Shown here in pieces: positions 41,963 through 45,939 of a stretch of 45,939 nucleotides of DNA. The stretch comes from Bacteroidota bacterium. GTDB taxonomy: Bacteria; Bacteroidota; Ignavibacteria; Kapaibacteriales; UBA961. How positions within the stretch are numbered: position 1 is the stretch's first letter; the number at the start of each line of letters is the position of its first letter. The notes beneath the pieces are model-generated. The model was given only the letters and a program-made list of their open reading frames with translations, made no database searches and had not been told where the DNA came from. Location: contig JADZAA010000059.1 of the NCBI GenBank assembly GCA_020852855.1, positions 1 to 45,939 of the forward strand. The letters run 5' to 3'. The translations under genes and the position numbers were made by a program.

Positions 41963-43210
41963 ATGAACGAAAGAAACGTTTTAGTCCTCGCCTATCGCTT
42001 TCCGCCGATGGGAATAAGCGGCGTATTGCGAACAGCGAAATTCGTAAAATATTTATGCGATTACGGTTGGCAACCTACCGTATTAACCGGAACACCGCGC
42101 ACATATTCGGCTTACGACGATTCCTTGTTGCGTGATTTCAGCGAAAGACCGATAGTAATAGAACGGACAGACTCTCGGAAAGAGCCGATTCTTGCAGCCG
42201 CAAGCCGGCGCTCAGAATACAGTTCCGGCTTAATTTCTCAGCCCGACGCAATAATACGTTGGAAAAAACGCGCCCTTCGCGCAGCTGAAAAAATTATGCG
42301 GGAAAAAGAAATTCACTGCATATTTGCAACGGCCCCGCCGTTTAGTGCTTTTATTATAGCCAAAGAAATTTCCGAAAAATATAAAATTCCGTATGTAATT
42401 GATTACCGCGAAAGTTGGAACGATAATAAACAGCGCGGCTATAGAACTGTTTTTCATCGTTCGTTGAACGAAATGATGGAAAGCGATACGCTGAAAACCG
42501 CTTCAAAAGTGATTGTTTGCCATAGGCTTGCAAAAGAACGCCTTCTGATGCGCTATAGATTTATGCGTCATGAGGATATTTGCATTATTCCGAGCGGATA
42601 CGATGCCGAAGATTTTCTGCCGTTCATCGCATTCCGTCCGAATCCGGATAAATTGACAATATCACATTGCGGAATGTTCGAGCGCGACGAATCGCCAAGA
42701 AATTTCCTGAAAGCAATTGTAAAATTAAAGAAACAAAAGCCCGAAATAGAAAATTTTGTCGAATTGCGCTTTATAGGTGCGATGCGCCCTTCCGACGTAA
42801 AGTACATTAAAAAAGCAGGGCTTGAAAGAATGACGTGGCTAACCGGCTACGTTCCGCACCGCGAAGCCGTCGGGCTTATGGCCGAGTCGGACGTATTATG
42901 GTTTACAAGCCGCGACGAGTTTGATGCACCGGGTAAAATTTTCGAGTACTTTGGCGCAAAACGCCCAATTTTATGCTTAACGCCAGAAAATGCCGCTTCT
43001 CGAAAAATAGCGGCCGAAACAAAAGCCGTTTTTCATGCTCGCCCAAATTCCGTAAAGGAAATATTGGCGGAATTAAAACATATAGTTGATTGTTGGATAC
43101 GCGGCTCAATGCCGAAAGTAAATGATTCGCTTATACGCAATCTGAATTATTACGACCTGACAGCCGATTTATCCCGAGAAATAGCGAAGGCCTCGTTATT
43201 CCGCCGTTAG
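41963..43210 (+). CDS. GT4-family glycosyltransferase
   Basis: A 415-residue GT-B fold enzyme. The N-terminal half has the FPPMGISGVLRTAKFVKYL lead (acceptor side) and DYRESWND near 147, typical of GT4 enzymes acting on surface glycans. The C-terminal half has SHCGMFERDESPRNFLKAI, TGYVPHREAVGLMAESDVLW and the nucleotide-sugar-binding segment EFDAPGKIFEYFGAKRPIL. The likely role is adding a sugar to lipopolysaccharide or capsule; donor and acceptor cannot be read from sequence. No membrane segment. GGAAACGGAAA precedes the ATG by about 10 bases. It is followed by a 74-bp gap with a weak AGCCG/CGGCT hairpin. Confidence 0.87.
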   Translation: MNERNVLVLAYRFPPMGISGVLRTAKFVKYLCDYGWQPTVLTGTPRTYSAYDDSLLRDFSERPIVIERTDSRKEPILAAASRRSEYSSGLISQPDAIIRWKKRALRAAEKIMREKEIHCIFATAPPFSAFIIAKEISEKYKIPYVIDYRESWNDNKQRGYRTVFHRSLNEMMESDTLKTASKVIVCHRLAKERLLMRYRFMRHEDICIIPSGYDAEDFLPFIAFRPNPDKLTISHCGMFERDESPRNFLKAIVKLKKQKPEIENFVELRFIGAMRPSDVKYIKKAGLERMTWLTGYVPHREAVGLMAESDVLWFTSRDEFDAPGKIFEYFGAKRPILCLTPENAASRKIAAETKAVFHARPNSVKEILAELKHIVDCWIRGSMPKVNDSLIRNLNYYDLTADLSREIAKASLFRR

Positions 43211-43284
43211 AAACAGCCGTAATTGCACGTTTTCTCGGCTTTTGTATTTTTTATTTTCAGTTTTTTCGCTTAATCCCAAAAAAA

Positions 43285-43797
43285 ATGTCAAGAAATCAAC
43301 GCATCCGCAAGGAGCGAAAACTCGCTCTCATCGAACAAGAAAGATCTGTCCGTAAAAAACGAATTTCCGCGCTGAAACGTGCCGCCGAGCCGGTTAAATC
43401 GCAAGAACGTTTCGGCACTATTTATCCTTTTTCCGAAACGTCCGGCACTGCTCAGGACGGTAAGCGCAATAAAGTTTTCAATAAATTTATACGCTATGCC
43501 GAACCGTTGCTGAAGCTGGCAACCGATGGCGCATCGGTAGAAAGTGCCGTTAAACTCGCAGTGGTATGCTGGAATTTCGCAGTTCTGCCGCCGGAGCAAC
43601 AAGAAGCCGAAAAGCAACAATTTCTTGCAAGATACGGCGGACTGAAAGAGCTTGATGCCACCATCGAAAATATGTTGTTGCGCAAGATGCTTCAATTTGG
43701 CGACGACTATTATTTGATCGAGAAATACCAGGTTACACCGCGCGGTACTCTTATGGATCTTACCATAACCTATAAAAGAATTGAAAAAATGGCGTGA
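43285..43797 (+). CDS. Unknown protein coupled to the exonuclease/GIY-YIG fusion
   Basis: 170 residues, no family recognised. The N-terminal 35 residues are strongly basic (RNQRIRKERK, SVRKKRISALKRA), suggesting nucleic-acid contact. The middle (about 68-135) is helical, with AVKLAVVCWNFAVLPPEQQEAEKQ. The last part reads as beta strands (DDYYLIEKYQVTPRGTLMDLTITYKR). The stop overlaps the GTG start of the next gene (GTGA), so the two proteins are translated together. A functional partnership with the nuclease is inferred. No Shine-Dalgarno is visible. Confidence 0.65.
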   Translation: MSRNQRIRKERKLALIEQERSVRKKRISALKRAAEPVKSQERFGTIYPFSETSGTAQDGKRNKVFNKFIRYAEPLLKLATDGASVESAVKLAVVCWNFAVLPPEQQEAEKQQFLARYGGLKELDATIENMLLRKMLQFGDDYYLIEKYQVTPRGTLMDLTITYKRIEKMA

Positions 43798-45536
43798 AAA
43801 AGGTGCAATTTGACGATACGCTCTCGATATGGGACGTTAATTTCGTAGTGGTAGATGTGGAAACCACGGGGCATAGTGCCGACTGTAACCGCATTACGGA
43901 AATAGCCTGCATTACTACGCGCGGCGGCGAAATTATCGGCGAATTTTCGTCGTTAGTCAATCCGCATCAATTTATTCCGCCGTTTATCGCACAAATGACC
44001 GGGATTACTAATGCTATGGTCTTTTCCGCGCCCGAGCCGCAAGATGTGCTCGCTCGTGTTTTCGATATATTTTCCGAGCCGAACACGGTATTTGTGGCGC
44101 ATAACTCCACATTCGATTACGGTTTTGTAAATCAATCATTGCTGCGCTGCGGTTTTCAGACTCTTGCCGCTCCGCAATTCTGTACGCTGAAATTGGCGCG
44201 GCGGCTTTTGCCGCCTTCGGTCAAAAAAAATGCGGGTTCGGTTGCCGAATTTTTTGACATTGAAATCGAGAATCGCCATCGCGCTCACGGCGATGCAATG
44301 GCGACAGCGCAATTTTTCATAGAAATGCTTGATATTGTGCAGAACGATTACGAGGTGAAAACACTTGGCGAACTTTTGCATTTTCAGAATAAGCGGCTCA
44401 AAAATTTTATTCCGACGCAAGCATTTATGCGGCGCATTGAGCCATATCTCGAGACCTTGCCCGATGAGCCAGGAGTTTATTCCATGCTTGATGCCGACGG
44501 GAATATTCTTTATGTAGGCAAGGCGAAATCCCTGCGTGAGCGCGTTCGCTCTTATTTTCAACCCGGTGCGCAACATTCGTCTAAAATCGAGAGAATGACA
44601 CGCCTTGCGCATGAAATTCGCTGGGAATGTGCCGATACTGAACTTGCCGCTTTACTGCTCGAATCGCGCGAAATAAAACGTTTACAACCACCTTACAATA
44701 CGGCAAGCAAGAGAATACGCCGCCACCCGTTTTTGCGCTTAACTGTGCAGGAGGATTTCCCGCGACTTGAATGGACAAGCACCGCCGAAAAAGACGGTGC
44801 AGAATACTACGGCCCGTTTCGCAATCGAAGTGCGGCGCAAGAAATTGCCGAAACTATGCAGAAGCGTTTCAATTTGCGCTTGTGCGACGAAGTTTTGCAA
44901 CCGAAAGCAGACGTTAAGCCTTGTCTTTATTATCATATAAAACGTTGCGGCGCACCATGCGCACAGATTCAGACGCAAGCCGAATATATGAGCATAGTCG
45001 AAGATGTTCGTCGTTTTCTTAGCGGTTACGAGGCCGGTATCATAGAGCGGCTGCGCGAAGAAATGGCCGCGGCGGCCGAGTTGCTTATGTTTGAGAGGGC
45101 AGCTTCCATTCGCAACCGCCTGCATGAGTTCGAGCGCGTTTTCGAACGTAAAGAGAAAGTTTCCACCGCTGCAAACAATAATAATGTAATAATTATACTT
45201 CCCGCTTCACACCGCGAAAAAACCGTTGAAATTTTCTTCATTGCAAGCGGACGGCTTTTCCACCAGCAAATACTTGGCCGCAAAGCACACCTCGCCAAGC
45301 CTTTCGCCTTGTTGCAGAATGCGTACTTCCCTACGCAACAGCATGCTACACAACGACTTACACCTCTTGAAACCGACGAAATGCGTATAATAGCGTCATG
45401 GATATATCGTAATCGCGATTCCGGTACATTCATCTACACGGAAAACAAAAGTTTCGATATCGTAATCGAAGAGTTTATTCAAGCAGTTCGGTCAGCTTTC
45501 GATAAATTTGACGAATCTTTTGCTGTATCCGCATAA
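43794..45536 (+). CDS. DEDD 3'-5' exonuclease fused to UvrC-type GIY-YIG/UVR module
   Basis: A 580-residue fusion. Residues 15-185 are a DnaQ/PolC-epsilon-type exonuclease: D21 and E23 (VVVDVETTG), D108 (AHNSTFDYGF), H165 and D167 (HRAHGDAM). Residues 222-305 are a GIY-YIG nuclease: GVY (227-229), YVG (240-242), R247/R250 and E290. Then come four cysteines (364, 377, 385, 389; CLYYHIKRCGAPC) and a UVR-like helix (about 420-450, FERAASIRNRL), as in UvrC. The UvrC RNase H-like second nuclease and HhH domains are absent. A role in DNA repair processing is inferred. Similar fusions are known in other phyla, where they are called Cho- or UvrC-like. Starts with GTG overlapping the upstream stop. 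Confidence 0.9.
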   Translation: MKKVQFDDTLSIWDVNFVVVDVETTGHSADCNRITEIACITTRGGEIIGEFSSLVNPHQFIPPFIAQMTGITNAMVFSAPEPQDVLARVFDIFSEPNTVFVAHNSTFDYGFVNQSLLRCGFQTLAAPQFCTLKLARRLLPPSVKKNAGSVAEFFDIEIENRHRAHGDAMATAQFFIEMLDIVQNDYEVKTLGELLHFQNKRLKNFIPTQAFMRRIEPYLETLPDEPGVYSMLDADGNILYVGKAKSLRERVRSYFQPGAQHSSKIERMTRLAHEIRWECADTELAALLLESREIKRLQPPYNTASKRIRRHPFLRLTVQEDFPRLEWTSTAEKDGAEYYGPFRNRSAAQEIAETMQKRFNLRLCDEVLQPKADVKPCLYYHIKRCGAPCAQIQTQAEYMSIVEDVRRFLSGYEAGIIERLREEMAAAAELLMFERAASIRNRLHEFERVFERKEKVSTAANNNNVIIILPASHREKTVEIFFIASGRLFHQQILGRKAHLAKPFALLQNAYFPTQQHATQRLTPLETDEMRIIASWIYRNRDSGTFIYTENKSFDIVIEEFIQAVRSAFDKFDESFAVSA

Positions 45537-45609
45537 GAAAATTCAAAATTTCTTATTATTTAACGCGGCATAATACAGCACTGAATTTGTTTCAATTTTC
45601 CAAAATAGA

Positions 45610-45819
45610 ATGGTAACAAAATTATCCGTAAAGCGCGTTTATGAAACTCCGACGGAAAATGACGGTTTCAGAATACTGATTGACCGTTTGTGGCCTCGCG
45701 GACTAAGCAAAGAAAAAGCAAAAGCGGATTTGTGGTTGAAAGAAATAGCACCGTCGACAGAATTAAGGAAATGGTTCAATCACGAGCCTGAAAAATGGCC
45801 TGATTTCATAATTAAATAG
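45610..45819 (+). pseudogene. Truncated DUF488 (YeaO-type) protein
   Basis: 69 residues matching only the N-terminal part of DUF488: [31 protein letters not shown] and the following [25 protein letters not shown] region. Full-length members have about 115 residues. The reading frame stops at TAG right after DFIIK. The 120 bp to the window end show no continuation in any frame. It may be a decayed remnant or an unusually short form. Function of the family is unknown. Confidence 0.7.
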
Positions 45820-45939
45820 GCATTACTAAAATTTTAATGGAGCAAAGTTAAGTTTTCCGAAGTAGAATAGGGCGTTAATTCTAAATCGCTCGAAATTTAA
45901 AAATCCTCTTGCTTTAGATATTACCGATTGTATTTTCCC
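45820..45939. other. AT-rich non-coding end of window
   Basis: No gene or structured element is visible. The sequence is more AT-rich than the coding regions. The C-terminal part of DUF488 is not present in any frame. Confidence 0.5.

Noticed and set aside
43205-43260. AGCCG/CGGCT hairpin after the GT4 gene as a terminator
   Set aside because: Five pairs with a loop of about 16 nt and an interrupted T-run; too weak to list as a feature.

Overview
The window looks like a chromosomal segment of a Gram-negative bacterium of the Bacteroidota/Chlorobiota side of the FCB group (Kapabacteria- or Ignavibacteria-like). This placement is inference from gene content; no taxonomic marker such as rRNA is present. 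Supporting signs are two large exported proteins with choice-of-anchor-D/Ig-like domains and C-termini resembling type IX secretion sorting domains, an LptD homologue, an ExbB-ExbD-ExbD-TonB cluster followed by a PstS-like lipoprotein and a TPR protein, a DUF3109 gene coupled to rpoN, many starts without a Shine-Dalgarno sequence, and several upstream motifs of the TAnnTTTG type described for Bacteroidetes promoters.

Layout. 1-5647 (minus): an RsmI-like methyltransferase with a repeat tail that runs off the left edge, a secreted endonuclease I, D-Ala-D-Ala ligase and a CBS-domain cystathionine beta-synthase. 5674-5852: tRNA-Leu(GAG) with a terminator and a candidate promoter. 5964-9400 (plus): DUF3109 protein, sigma-54 and a dihydroorotate dehydrogenase-like enzyme, overlapping convergently with cytidylate kinase (minus). 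10112-14057 (plus): a glycosyltransferase fused to a degenerate sugar-phosphate transferase, accA and an SPFH protein, ending in a clear terminator. 14202-26877 (minus): mnmA, an exported protein, a TPR protein, a PstS-like lipoprotein, a small membrane protein, tonB, exbD, exbD, exbB, a STAS protein, prmC and carB. 26878-27266 is an AT-rich divergent intergenic region. 27267-30404 (plus): a RodZ-like protein and an S9 peptidase. 30397-31134 (minus): a 3-methyladenine DNA glycosylase gene broken by two indels. 31207-34858 (plus): dusB and a tilS with a very long extension. 34916-37624 (minus): lptD. 37893-45819 (plus): a 1302-residue exported multidomain protein, a GT4 glycosyltransferase, an unknown protein coupled to an exonuclease/GIY-YIG/UVR fusion, and a truncated DUF488 gene.

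Themes. Most genes are housekeeping: pyrimidine metabolism (pyrD-like, cmk, carB), RNA modification (rsmI-like, tilS, dusB, mnmA), envelope (ddl, lptD, TonB system, glycosyltransferases), translation (prmC, tRNA) and fatty acid synthesis (accA). I found no CRISPR array, insertion sequence, prophage or recognisable defence system. The most distinctive feature is the attachment of long, charged, low-complexity segments to RNA-modifying enzymes: an acidic plus RG-rich repeat tail on RsmI and a 390-residue Lys-rich N-terminal extension on TilS. Other points of interest are the degenerate glycosyltransferase fusion, the two-indel glycosylase gene, and the exonuclease/GIY-YIG fusion with its coupled unknown partner.
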